Source: Salinisphaera sp963835375
GTDB taxonomy: Bacteria > Pseudomonadota > Gammaproteobacteria > Nevskiales > Salinisphaeraceae
Length of the DNA stretch: 64,000 bases
Direction of reading: 5' to 3'
NCBI GenBank assembly: GCA_963835375.1
Contig: CAWIGB010000004.1
Span: 1 to 64,000 of the forward strand
In this document: piece after piece, positions 12,569 to 21,529 of the stretch
Layout: each line of letters opens with the position of its first letter
How positions within the stretch are numbered: the stretch's first letter is position 1
The notes under the pieces: generated by a model
What the model was told of the DNA's origin: nothing
Seen by the model: only the letters and a program-made list of their open reading frames with translations
The model's database searches: none
Program-made: the position numbers and the translations under genes

Positions 12569-12608
12569 ATCGATTCAATCGATTGTCGCAATCGATTCGT
12601 GAATCGAT
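12569..12608 (-). repeat. Long A/T-rich hairpin in the rpsU 3' UTR
   Basis: The left arm ATCGATTCAATCGATTG (12569-12585) pairs with CAATCGAT and TGAATCGAT (12589-12608), leaving a three-base bulge and a TCG loop. That is a stem of about 17 bp built from repeated ATCGATT units, unlike the GC-rich surroundings. It sits between the rpsU stop and the terminator, so it should be transcribed. An mRNA-processing or stability element is plausible but not shown. Confidence 0.7.
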
Positions 12609-12621
12609 GCGATGGCCAGAA

Positions 12622-12837
12622 TCAATACTGGCGCGTAAAACGCTGCTGTTCGCGCTGAATGCGCTTGGCATGGCGCTTGACGGCAGCCGCGCGCTTGCGC
12701 TTGCGAGTCTGGCAGGGCTTTTCGAAGAACTCGCGACGGCGTACTTCGGTCACGACGCCGGCTTTCTCGCAACTGCGCTTGAAACGACGCAGTGCGACTT
12801 CAAACGGCTCGTTCTCTTTGACGCGTACGCTAGGCAT
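12622..12837 (-). CDS. rpsU: 30S ribosomal protein S21
   Basis: A complete 71-residue bS21 with the usual start MPSVRVKENEPFEVALRRFK and a basic C-terminal tail. It binds the 30S platform next to the anti-Shine-Dalgarno region and helps initiation. GGAGAG lies about ten bases before the ATG. It heads the macromolecular synthesis cluster and is divergent from tsaD, the arrangement common in gammaproteobacteria. The 80-base gap to tsaD must hold both promoters. Confidence 0.97.
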   Translation of the reverse strand: MPSVRVKENEPFEVALRRFKRSCEKAGVVTEVRRREFFEKPCQTRKRKRAAAVKRHAKRIQREQQRFTRQY

Positions 12838-12917
12838 TGAGCATCACTCTCCGGGAAATCTGATGTATGGCTTTCAGTGCCGGTGACCGAGTTGGAGCGA
12901 CCGGCTAGAATAGGGCG

Positions 12918-14020
12918 ATGAATAATACGCCCGAGCGCGCCGCTTTGCAACGCCCTTCCATGATCCTGGGAATCGAGAGTTCCTGCGACGAATCCGCCGC
13001 CGCGATCTACGGCGAATGCGGCCTGCAGGCGCATGCGCTGCACAGCCAGGTCGCGCTGCATGCCGATTATGGCGGCGTGGTGCCGGAGCTGGCGTCCCGG
13101 GATCATATCCGCAAGCTTTTGCCGTTGATCGAGCGCGTTCGCGCCGAGGCGGGCGACCCGGAGCTTACTGGCATCGCCTATACGCGCGGCCCGGGCCTGA
13201 TGGGCGCGCTGCTGGTCGGCGCCTCGGTTGCCGCCGGGCTCTGGCATGAGTCTGGAGCTGCCGGTGCTCGGTGTCCACCACATGGAAGGTCATCTGTTGT
13301 CGCCGCTTCTGGAAGACGGATGCGCCCGCATTTCCCTATGTCGCGCTGCTGGTGTCGGGTGGGCATACGCTGTTGGTGGCGGTCGAGGGGCTGGGCCGCT
13401 ACCGGCTGCTCGGGCGCAGCGTGGACGATGCGGTCGGCGAGGCCTTCGACAAGACCGCGAAGATGCTCGGCCTTGGTTATCCTGGCGGGCCGGCGCTGGC
13501 CGCGCTCGCGGTCGAAGGCGATCCGATTCGCCCATGCTTTCCCGCGCCCGATGCTGAAACGGCCCGGGCTCGATTTCTCGTTCTCCGGGCTGAAGACGGC
13601 CGTGATGCTGGCGGTCAAGGCGGGCGAGCGCCTCGCCTGCCGGCGCATGCCGACATCGCCGCCAGCTTTCAGCAGGCGGTGGTCGATACGCTGGTCGCGA
13701 AATGCGCGCGGGCCATCGAACAGACCGGCATGCGCCGGTTGGTGGTGGCCGGGGGCGTCGGGGCCAATGCCGCGCTGCGTGCCGCTCTCGGTGCACGTGC
13801 GGAGCGCGATGGTTTCACGCTGCATTTCCCGCGCCAGGCGTTCTGTACCGACAACGCGGCCATGATCGCGCTGACCGGCTATCTGCGTCGAGCCGAGTTC
13901 CGGCCCGGGATCGCGCCGGCCGAGGCGGTGGCGCGCTGGCCGCTGGAGGAGCTGGCGCCGCCACGCACGTCGGCCGAGCCGGTCGCCGCGGGCGACGAGG
14001 CTCGCGCCGGCCTCATGTGA
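12918..14020 (+). CDS. tsaD: tRNA threonylcarbamoyladenosine synthase subunit TsaD, several frame breaks
   Basis: Transfers the threonylcarbamoyl group to A37 of ANN-decoding tRNAs, using the product of TsaC (encoded at 20833-21406). Visible pieces in order: MILGIESSCDESAAAIY, YGGVVPELASRDH, TRGPGLMGALLVG, VLGVHHMEGHL (metal-binding His pair), LLVSGGHTLLV, LDFSFSGLKTAV, VVAGGVGANAALR and FCTDNAAMIA. They fall in three frames, with changes near 13240, 13320, 13535 and 13625. Start is ATG 12918 or ATG 12960; the latter matches the usual family start, but neither has a good Shine-Dalgarno. A TAGAAT at 12905-12910 could be the -10 box, giving a transcript with little or no leader. Confidence 0.93.
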
Positions 14021-14078
14021 TTCCGCGCGCGTTTGCTTTTGATAAGCTGCGCCTCGCCGCACTGGGCTGGGAGCAACC

Positions 14079-14435
14079 GTGGACACCATTTTCATCGATC
14101 AGCTGGCCATCGACACGGTCATCGGTCTGTACGACTGGGAGCGTCGGATCCGGCAACGGGTGATCGTTGACCTGGAGATGGATTTCGATATCCGCGAGGC
14201 CGCCGCGACCGACGACGTCGCCAAGACGCTCGACTACAAGGCCGTCGCCAAGCGCGTGATCGCCTTCGTGGAGGCCAGCGAGTTTGATCTGGTGGAGACG
14301 CTTTCGGAAGGCATCGCCGCAGTCATCCTCGATGAGTTCCCGGTCGCGCGCGTCACGCTTCGGCTCGACAAGCCGCATGCGCTGCGCGGGGCGAAGGGCG
14401 TGGGCATCCGGATCACGCGGGAGCGCAGCCAATGA
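14079..14435 (+). CDS. folB: Dihydroneopterin aldolase FolB
   Basis: A 118-residue folate-pathway enzyme that cleaves 7,8-dihydroneopterin to 6-hydroxymethyl-dihydropterin. The start is GTG with GGGAG at proper distance. It contains LAIDTVIGLYDWERRIRQ and, later, LDKPHALRGAKGVGI, both typical. Uninterrupted. Its stop overlaps the folK start by four bases, so the next pathway enzyme is coupled. Confidence 0.93.
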   Translation: MDTIFIDQLAIDTVIGLYDWERRIRQRVIVDLEMDFDIREAAATDDVAKTLDYKAVAKRVIAFVEASEFDLVETLSEGIAAVILDEFPVARVTLRLDKPHALRGAKGVGIRITRERSQ

Positions 14436-14914
14436 CGGAGGTCGTGGTCGGCATGGGTTCGAACATCGAGCCCGAGCGACATGTGCGCGCCGCGCTCGGG
14501 CAGCTGGCCGAGCGCTTCGGCGCGCTCGATGTGTCGCCGATCTATACCTGCCCGGCGGTTGGATTCTCCGGCGCGGACTTCGTCAATCTCGTGGTCGCCT
14601 TCGAGACCGACGAACCGATCGAGACGGTGCAGGCCGGCCTGCGCGAGATCGAGGCTGCAGGGGGGCGTGACCGCGCCGGGCGTGACGGTTCGCGGACCAT
14701 GGATCTCGACATGCTGTTGTTCGGCGATCGCGTGTTCGACAATGGCGATATCCGCGTGCCCCGGGCCGATATTCTCGAGTATGCGTTCGTTCTGCGGCCG
14801 TTGGCCGAGATTCGCCCGCACGCCCGACATCCGGGCAACGGTCGGAGCTATCGCGAGCTCTGGGCGGCGTTCGACCGGTCCGGCCAGCCGTTGACCGAAA
14901 TCTCGCTCGACTGA
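14432..14914 (+). CDS. folK: HPPK, 2-amino-4-hydroxy-6-hydroxymethyldihydropteridine pyrophosphokinase
   Basis: 160 residues. Pyrophosphorylates the FolB product with ATP. VGMGSNIEPERHVRAAL is the usual N-terminus, and RTMDLDMLLFGD carries the two catalytic Mg-binding Asp residues. Uninterrupted, overlapping folB by ATGA. It converges on folM with only three bases between stop codons, leaving no room for a separate terminator. Confidence 0.95.
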   Translation: MTEVVVGMGSNIEPERHVRAALGQLAERFGALDVSPIYTCPAVGFSGADFVNLVVAFETDEPIETVQAGLREIEAAGGRDRAGRDGSRTMDLDMLLFGDRVFDNGDIRVPRADILEYAFVLRPLAEIRPHARHPGNGRSYRELWAAFDRSGQPLTEISLD

Positions 14915-14917
14915 GGC

Positions 14918-15656
14918 TCAGCGACCGAGCCGCCGGCCGCCGTCCACCGCCACCACGGCTCCGGTCTGGTAATCATTATCGAGCAGGGCGCGTACCGCGC
15001 CATAGATGTCTTCCGGCGAGCCGGTTCGGCCGAGCAGTGTGGCGTCGAGCACCTGGGCACGCTGATCGGCATCGACCCAGTCCTCGAAGGTGATCGGCCC
15101 CGGCTGGACGACGTTGACCTTCACCTCCGGCGCCAGCCGTTTGGCAAACGCCGTCGCCAGATTCTGCAGGCCGGCCTTGGTCGCACAGTAGAGGTCGTAC
15201 TGGGGGGCAGGGTTGTCGGCATAGATATCGGTGATGTGCACGATGTCGCCGGCGCCGTCTTCGGCACGAATACGATCGGCCAGCCGCGTGTTGAGCAGAT
15301 AGGGCGCGCGCATGTGCACCTCGAAGAACATCTGGAACTGCGCGGCCGCGTCGCGGGCGTCGTCGTCGGTCGGCGAGAAGGCCGAGGCGTTGTGAATCAA
15401 GGCGCGGATCCGCGATGCGTGCGCAGCGATCGCCTCTGCCACGGCGAGAATCGAATCGGTATCGGCGAAATCGCCCTGTACCAATAGTCGCGCCGCGGTC
15501 GGCCAGATCCTCGATGGCTTCGGTGGGCGTCCGGTAATGCGCGATCACTGCAAAACCGTCGTCGAGAAAACGATGCGCCATGTGTGCGCCGACATTGCGA
15601 TTGGCGCCGGTGACGACGACGGGGGCGGTTTCGTGGGGCGATTGCGAGGTGGTCAT
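14918..15656 (-). CDS. folM: Short-chain reductase, FolM-like dihydromonapterin reductase (one frame break)
   Basis: An SDR of about 245 residues. The N-terminal Rossmann motif VVVTGANRNVGAHMAHRFLD begins after start ATG 15656. The frame changes near 15487, and the second frame has LIHNASAF, DIYADNPAPQYDLYCATKAG (catalytic Tyr and Lys) and ends at GGRRLGR. FolM reduces dihydromonapterin, a pterin cofactor precursor. The specific call rests on family look plus position facing folB-folK; pteridine reductase or another SDR activity is possible. The ATG has only a weak ribosome site. Confidence 0.8.
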
Positions 15657-15691
15657 GGTGGCGGTTGCTTTTCTACTCGGGCGTGGCAGGT

Positions 15692-16906
15692 CTATAAGGC
15701 CGCGGCGATCGCCCGGATGCGTTCCTGGCGCAGAGCCTGACCGATCTCGGGGCCGGCGAGGCCACGCCGGGCAAGCGCCGCGCCGTCGATGGCGGCGGCC
15801 GCCGCCAGTGCGGCGCGAACCCGGTCGGCCTGCGGATAGGCACGATCCTCGTAGCCGAGCCGGCCGCGGACGTCCGCCGCGCATACGGCGATCAGGTCTT
15901 CGAGCCGTTCGGGGCGGCGAAAGGCATCCATCGCTTCCAGCAGTTTGAGCACCGTGCCCGGCCTGAGCTCGTCGATGCGATGCAGATGGGTGTGCCAGCG
16001 GGTGATCAGCCGGGCCGTCTCGCGCAGGCGCTTGGGCACGCCGAGACGCGCACTGGCGGCATCGGTCGGTGCCACGCCGCGTTCTTCGTGGCCGCGATGC
16101 CCGGGCAACAGCTCGGCAGGTGTCGTGCCCTTGCCGAAGTCGTGACAGATTGCGGCATAGCGCGCCGCCAGGCTGGCTTCAGCTCGGGCGCACTGGCTGA
16201 GCACCAGCAGGGTATGCACGCCGCTGTCGACCTCGGGGTGGTATTGCACCGGTTGCGGCACGCCGAACAGCGCATCCAGTTCCGGCAGTACCACGGCAAG
16301 CGCCCCGGTCGCGCGTAGCAGGTGGAAGAACAGCTGCGGCTCGGCGCCCATCAGCGCGCGCTCCATCTCAGCCCAGACCCGCTCGGGCACGAGATGATCG
16401 ATCTCGCCGGCCGCGACCATCTTGCGCGCCAGGGTCATGGTTTCGTCAGCGACGGTGAAGCCCAGCGGCGCGAAGCGGGCATAGTAGCGGGCCAGCCGCA
16501 ACAGCCGGACCGGGTCTTCCACAAAGGCATCCGAGACATGCCTGAGGATCCGGGCGTCGAGATCGGCTCGGCCGCCGTAGGGATCGACCAGCGTGCCGTC
16601 GTCAGCCCGGGCCATGGCATTGATGGTGAGATCGCGGCGGGCGAGGTCGGCCTCCAGGGTGACGTCGGTGCCGGTATGAAAGACGAAGCCGTGATAGCCG
16701 CGGCCGGACTTGCGCTCGGTGCGCGCCAGCGCATGCTCTTCGTGCGTGTCCGGGTGCAGGAACACGGGAAAATCGCGGCCGACCGGCGTATAGCCGGCAG
16801 CGGTCATTTCTTCCGGCGTGGCCCCGACCACGACCCAGTCGCGATCGGAGATCGCGAGCCCGAGAAACGCGTCGCGCACCGCGCCGCCCACCAGATAGCG
16901 TTGCAT
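15692..16906 (-). CDS. cca: Multifunctional CCA-adding tRNA nucleotidyltransferase
   Basis: 404 residues, uninterrupted. Adds and repairs the tRNA 3' CCA. The class II nucleotidyltransferase head has YLVGGAVRDAFLG, the metal-binding SDRDWVVVG and RRDLTINAMA. A C-terminal HD domain (ICHDFGKGTTP) supports the phosphatase and 2'-phosphodiesterase activities of the longer gammaproteobacterial form. Its ATG overlaps the slt stop (TGATG), so the two share a transcript. Gene is 36 bases from folM on the same strand. Confidence 0.95.
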   Translation of the reverse strand: MQRYLVGGAVRDAFLGLAISDRDWVVVGATPEEMTAAGYTPVGRDFPVFLHPDTHEEHALARTERKSGRGYHGFVFHTGTDVTLEADLARRDLTINAMARADDGTLVDPYGGRADLDARILRHVSDAFVEDPVRLLRLARYYARFAPLGFTVADETMTLARKMVAAGEIDHLVPERVWAEMERALMGAEPQLFFHLLRATGALAVVLPELDALFGVPQPVQYHPEVDSGVHTLLVLSQCARAEASLAARYAAICHDFGKGTTPAELLPGHRGHEERGVAPTDAASARLGVPKRLRETARLITRWHTHLHRIDELRPGTVLKLLEAMDAFRRPERLEDLIAVCAADVRGRLGYEDRAYPQADRVRAALAAAAAIDGAALARRGLAGPEIGQALRQERIRAIAAAL

Positions 16907-18837
16907 CAGAACGTGGTCTGCGTGTCGTCCGGATAACTCGATTTCACGTCATCAATGCGCTTGTCGAGCGGAACCACGGACTCGGACAACCGATGCTGGA
17001 AGACGGTCATGTGGGACATGGCGCGCTGCACGTAATGGCGGGTCTCGGTATACGGAATATTGGCGATCCAGATATCGGCCGGCATGTCGTTGTCGGGCAG
17101 CCACTGTACGATCTTGCGCGGGCCGGCGTTGTAGCTGGCCGTGGCCAGCGCGATATTGCCCGACCAGTCGGCCATCATGTCGTGGAGATAACGCGCACCG
17201 AAACCGATATTGGTGGCCGGATCGTTGAGATCATGCGGGGACGGCGCCGCCTGACCCATGGCCCGGGCCAGGTGGTCGGCCGTGCCCGGCATGAGCTGCA
17301 TCAGGCCGCGGGCGCCGACCGGCGAGCGCACCGTGGGCTGGAACAGGGACTCGGTACGCATGATGGCGAACACATAGGCCGGATCGAGGCCGTTGTTGTT
17401 CGCAGCCTGGCGCACGGCGCCGGCGAACGGCGTCGGATACCGGATATCCAGATCGTCCCAGTAGTCGGCCTTGGCCAGCGTGGTGATCGCGCGGGCATAC
17501 CACTGCCACTGATAGGCCAGCTTCGCGGCCTGGGCGAGCTCGGCTGAATTGAGGTGCGCGGTCAGGTTTTTCCACTCCAGATAGGCATAGCTCCGCATGC
17601 CGAGCTCGTGCAGCTCGTGAGCACGCGCGAGCGCCGGATCCGCCTCGACGCGTGCCAGAGCCGATGGATTGTCCGGTACCGACTGCTCGTTGAAGCTGTA
17701 GTGGCGACCGATTGCATCGGCGGCGAGATAGCCATGATAGGAACGATGCGTCGCCAGGCGCGCATAGATCGCTCGGCCTGCGCTTTGTGCCCGGTCTGCT
17801 GCCAGCGCGCGGGCCTTCCAGTATCGCCATTCCTCGTCGCCGGCGATATCGGCGGGCAGGCGGTTGACGGCATCGAGCACCAGCGGCCAGCGCTGCTGAT
17901 AGATCGCCGCGCGGATTTCCCAGCCCAAGGCGTGTTCGTCGCCGGCCATGCGGGCATGATCGATGCGCGCGAACCACAGCAGCGCCTGCGGGCTGGTGAT
18001 CTTCGGCGTAGAGCAGGGCGACATAGCGCCGCATCTGATAGCGCTGGTCTGTCGTCAGGCCCAGTCGGGCGACGAGCGGTTTGAGCAGACCGTGCCGCGC
18101 TGTCAGTATCGCGCAGCGCGAGCCGCTTGAAGGCATACACCGCGATCCTGTGATCGAGGTCGGCCGGTGCATTGGCCAGATGCGACGGCGTTTCGGCGAC
18201 ATCGAGCCAGCCGTCGATGGTCGCGGTGTCGGCGGTCGGCATCTGGCCGCGAAAGATAGCGCGCCAGGCCGTATTGATCGTTGAGGATGGCCTCGTGGGC
18301 ACGTTTCCGGATCACCGATGCGGTCAATCGACCGGTGTTCTCCAGCCACGAGAACACCGGATCGCAGGTCGAGGGCTGGCTCTGGCCGACCGTGTACAGA
18401 TCGATCGCTTTTTCGGTGGGCGAGTGGCCGAGCTCGATGGCCGCATGGACCGCCCGGCACTGCGCGCTGGTGCCGTCGGAATCCCGGGTTTCGTCGATCA
18501 CCTGCTGCCACTGGCCACGATCGGCGAGGTTGGCGATCCAGGCGCTGCGCAGCTGGTGGGACGGCGGCAGTTCGGGATGGGCGGAAATGAAGCTCGAGAT
18601 GCGCGAATCCAGCGCTGCACCGGCGTTGCTGCGCAGCTCTGCGCGGAGCTGGGCGGCCTGCAGATAATCGTAGAGCGGGTAGTCGCGCAGATCCGCGACT
18701 TCGGCCGATTTGCTGGCCAGATTGCCGTGACGCGCTGCCGACAGAGCGTCGAGGAATTCGCTGCGCGTGGCGTCGCTGGTAGCGGCGTGGGCGAGCCCGG
18801 CACAAGCGAGGCCGGCGGCGATCAAGAGCGCGCGCAT
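16906..18837 (-). CDS. slt: Soluble lytic murein transglycosylase, Slt70 type (three frame breaks)
   Basis: Periplasmic enzyme that cleaves peptidoglycan glycan strands with 1,6-anhydro ring formation. I start at ATG 18837, which gives a signal peptide (MRALLIAAGLACAGLAHAA); an upstream ATG at 18879 would add 14 residues. A long helical U-shaped region follows, broken near 18255, 18105 and 18010. The C-terminal goose-lysozyme-like domain is intact: AIMRTESLFQPTVRSPVGA with the catalytic Glu, GLMQLMPGTA and ATASYNAGP. About 640 residues when joined, close to the usual family length. Stop overlaps cca. Confidence 0.92.
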
Positions 18838-18911
18838 GGCGGATCGGGGACGGCGGATGACCCGGCGAGTGTACCGCATCCGCTTCGTATGCCGACGCTT
18901 GCGTGCGGCGA

Positions 18912-19880
18912 CTAGGAGGCGTCCAGCAGCGTGTCGTCGGCGTTGTGGGTACGGGCGTCAGGCAGCAGGGTGACCCCGGCCGGATCGCATTGCATCACCG
19001 CCGCGCGCAGTGCCGTGATGGCCTTGGGCCGCGGGAAACTTCGTCGCCAAGCGATGGCGATCTGGCGCTGCGGGGGCTCGCCGGCGAACGGCCGGGTCTC
19101 GAGCAGGCGCGACTCAGCGGCCAGATTGGGGATCGACGAGCGCGGCAGGACCGTCACGCCAAGGCCGCTGGCCACCATATGCCGGATGGTTTCCAGGCTG
19201 GAGCCCGAGCGGGTGCGATTGGCTTCCTCCGATTCGCGACACTCGGCGCACAGGGCCAGCACCTGGTCCCGGAAGCAATGGCCCGGGCCGAGCAGCAACA
19301 AATTGTCGCGCGCCAGATCATTGGGTTCGATCGCATCGCGTTCGGTCCAGGGATGGTTCTGCGGCATCACCACCACGAACGACTCGTCGTAGATCGGCCA
19401 GGTCGCCACCCCCGACACTTCATAAGGCATCGCCACGATCGCGGCGTCCAGCTCGTTGTTGCGCAGTTGCTGGGTGAGGTTGCCAGTCAGGTTCTCCTCG
19501 ATGATCAGCGGCATTTCGGGCGTGCTCTCACGCAGGCGCGGAATCAGATGCGGCAGCAGGTAAGGGCCGACGGTATAGATCACGCCGAGCCTGAGCGGCC
19601 CCTTGAGTTCGTCGCGGCCTTGTTCGGCCACCGCTTCCAACGCGCTGACCTCGCCCAGCACGCGATAGGCCTGTTCGATGATGCGCCGGCCGATCGGGGT
19701 GACCCGCGCCTCGCCGCGGTTGCGTTCGAACACGGTGACGCCAAGCTCGCCCTCCAGCTTCTTGACCGCAACAGACAGCGTCGGCTGGCTGACGAACGCG
19801 CGCTTGGCCGCACGACCGAAGTGGCGCTCCTTGTCGAGCGCGATCAGATAACGCAGTTCGGTGAGAGTGATATGCATCAT
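18912..19880 (-). CDS. oxyR: OxyR, LysR-type peroxide sensor
   Basis: 322 residues, uninterrupted. The N-terminal winged helix MHITLTELRYLIALDKERHF is followed by FVSQPTLSVAVKKLE. The effector domain has GHCFRDQVLALC, the redox-active Cys pair with OxyR spacing, so this is OxyR rather than another LysR protein. It activates peroxide defence genes when the disulfide forms. It starts 16 bases after hemF on the same strand, and that gap contains a CTAT-N7-ATAG palindrome. No katG or ahpC is in view. Confidence 0.93.
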   Translation of the reverse strand: MMHITLTELRYLIALDKERHFGRAAKRAFVSQPTLSVAVKKLEGELGVTVFERNRGEARVTPIGRRIIEQAYRVLGEVSALEAVAEQGRDELKGPLRLGVIYTVGPYLLPHLIPRLRESTPEMPLIIEENLTGNLTQQLRNNELDAAIVAMPYEVSGVATWPIYDESFVVVMPQNHPWTERDAIEPNDLARDNLLLLGPGHCFRDQVLALCAECRESEEANRTRSGSSLETIRHMVASGLGVTVLPRSSIPNLAAESRLLETRPFAGEPPQRQIAIAWRRSFPRPKAITALRAAVMQCDPAGVTLLPDARTHNADDTLLDAS

Positions 19881-19895
19881 CTATCGAGATTATAG
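19881..19895. promoter_or_regulatory. Possible OxyR half-operator CTAT-N7-ATAG
   Basis: CTAT at 19881-19884 and ATAG at 19892-19895 are separated by seven bases, as in the centre of the known OxyR site (ATAG-N7-CTAT-N7-ATAG-N7-CTAT). The outer elements are poor. It lies directly in front of the oxyR start, where autoregulation would act. Chance occurrence is possible. Confidence 0.35.
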
Positions 19896-19896
19896 T

Positions 19897-20840
19897 CTAT
19901 TCCGCTGCAAGCCAATTACGCGGCACCAGAAAACGCTCCGAGAGATCCGCCTCGGGCGAGCCGGGCTCGGGCGTGAAGCCGTACTGCCAGGCAGCCAGCG
20001 GCGGCATCGACATGAGGATCGATTCGGTGCGCCCGCGCGATTGCAGGCCGAACAGCGTGCCGCGATCGTAGAGCAGGTTGAATTCGACATAGCGACCCGC
20101 GTCGATAGAGCTGGAACGCGCGCTCGCGCTCGCCCCACGCATGGTGCCGTCGTTTCTCCACGATCGACGTATACGCCTCGATGAAACCCTCGCCCACCGC
20201 ACTGCACGAAGGCCAGCGAGTCGGCGAAGCTCAATTCATTGAAGTCGTCGAAGAACAGCCCGCCGACGCCGCGTGTCTCGTCGCGGTGCGGCAGATAGAA
20301 GTATTCGTCGCACCACTGCCTTGAAGCGGGGATAGAGATCGTCGCCGAACGGCGCACAGGCGGCCTGCGCGGCGCGATGCCAGGCAACGGCATCGTCCTC
20401 GAACGGGTAGTAGGGCGTGAGATCGAAGCCGCCGCCGAACCACCAGACCGGCGCTTCGCCTTCCTTCTCGGCCACGAACAGCCGCACGTTGGCGTGCGAC
20501 GTCGGGACATAAGGGTTGCGCGGATGGATCACCACCGATACGCCCGAGGCAATGAATGAGCGCCCGGCCAATTCCGGTCGCCGCGCCGAGGCCGAAGCCG
20601 GGAGCTCGCTGCCCAGAACGCGCGAGAAATTCACGCCGGCCCGTTCGAACACGTCGCCGTCGGCCAGAACGCGGGTATCGCCGCCACCGCCTTCCTCGCG
20701 CGTCCAGGTATCGGCCTGGAACCGTGCGCTCGGCTCGAAGGCCGCCAGGCGCTCGACGATACGGTTCTGCAGAGTCGCGAAAATAAGCCGATCGCGGCGT
20801 CGGGCTTGGCGTCCTCGCGCGCGGGTTTCGATTCAGCCAC
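19897..20840 (-). CDS. hemF: Oxygen-dependent coproporphyrinogen III oxidase HemF (several frame breaks)
   Basis: Converts coproporphyrinogen III to protoporphyrinogen IX using O2. Start GTG 20840 (MAESKPAREDAKPDAAIGLF), overlapping the tsaC stop by eight bases. Recognisable segments in three frames: RAGVNFSRVLG, SVVIHPRNPYVPTSHANVR, VWWFGGGFDLTPYYPFEDD, YLPHRDETRGVGGLFFDDFN, GRYVEFNLLYDRGTLFGLQS and MPPLAAWQYGFTPEPGSPE. Changes lie near 20770, 20640, 20315, 20190 and 20110. The protein would be about 310 residues, normal for the family. Some genomes also have the anaerobic enzyme HemN; none is in view. Confidence 0.92.
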
Positions 20841-21406
20841 GGATGGTCTCGTTGGTGCTGGCGTTGCGGATGGTGCTGGCCCGGCCCGGTGTATCGGCCC
20901 GTCCGCCCAGCACCAGGTCGATGCGGTCGCCGAAGCAGGCGCGCGCGCGCCAAGGTGACGCCACCGGCGGGCTGGCCGGAGACATTGGCACTGGTGGAAA
21001 CGATCGGGCCGCCGAATTCGGTGCACAGAGCGCGCGTCAGCGCGTGCGCCGTTTCGCGCAGAGCAATCGTCGTCTGGCCGCCGGTCAGCCACCACGGCGC
21101 ATTGGCGCGGGCGGGCAGCAGCCAAGTGATCGGGCCGGGCCAGGATTCGACGGCGCGTTGCCAGGCGGTGTCGGCGTGCCGGGTCGACCAACGGCGCGAG
21201 TTGGGCCGAGTCGGCGGCTACCACGATCAGGCCGCGCGCGACATGCGCGTTGCTTGGCTGCGATCACGCGCCACGACCGCATCGGCATCGTAGGCGTCGG
21301 CGGCCAGACCCCAGACGCCCTCGGTGGCATGCGCCACAATGCCGCCCTCGGCCAGCGTGCGCGCAGCTTGGCGCAGTCGATGCGGCGATACGTGGACATC
21401 GTGCAT
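20833..21406 (-). CDS. tsaC: Threonylcarbamoyl-AMP synthase TsaC (YrdC/Sua5 domain), frame breaks
   Basis: Makes threonylcarbamoyl-AMP from Thr, bicarbonate and ATP for TsaD. Start ATG 21406 with GGGGAG well placed. The N-terminal IVAHATEGVWGLAADAYDAD holds the substrate-binding strand. After changes near 21245 and 21180 the sequence continues LIVVAADSAQLAPLV, WPGPITWLLPA, FGGPIVSTSANVSGQPAGG and ends STNETIRG. About 190 residues, as expected. The stop lies inside the first codons of hemF, so the pair is coupled. Being just downstream of topA is common in this class. Confidence 0.9.
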
Positions 21407-21529
21407 GGCCGGCTCCCCCGGAAAAGATTGCAGGATCACCGGGGCCGCGGCCCCGGCGGCAACCCGGAAAACGGCCTCGGATTGTACGCCGGATCACCGG
21501 CCGGCGGGGTACACCGGCCGTGAATTCGA

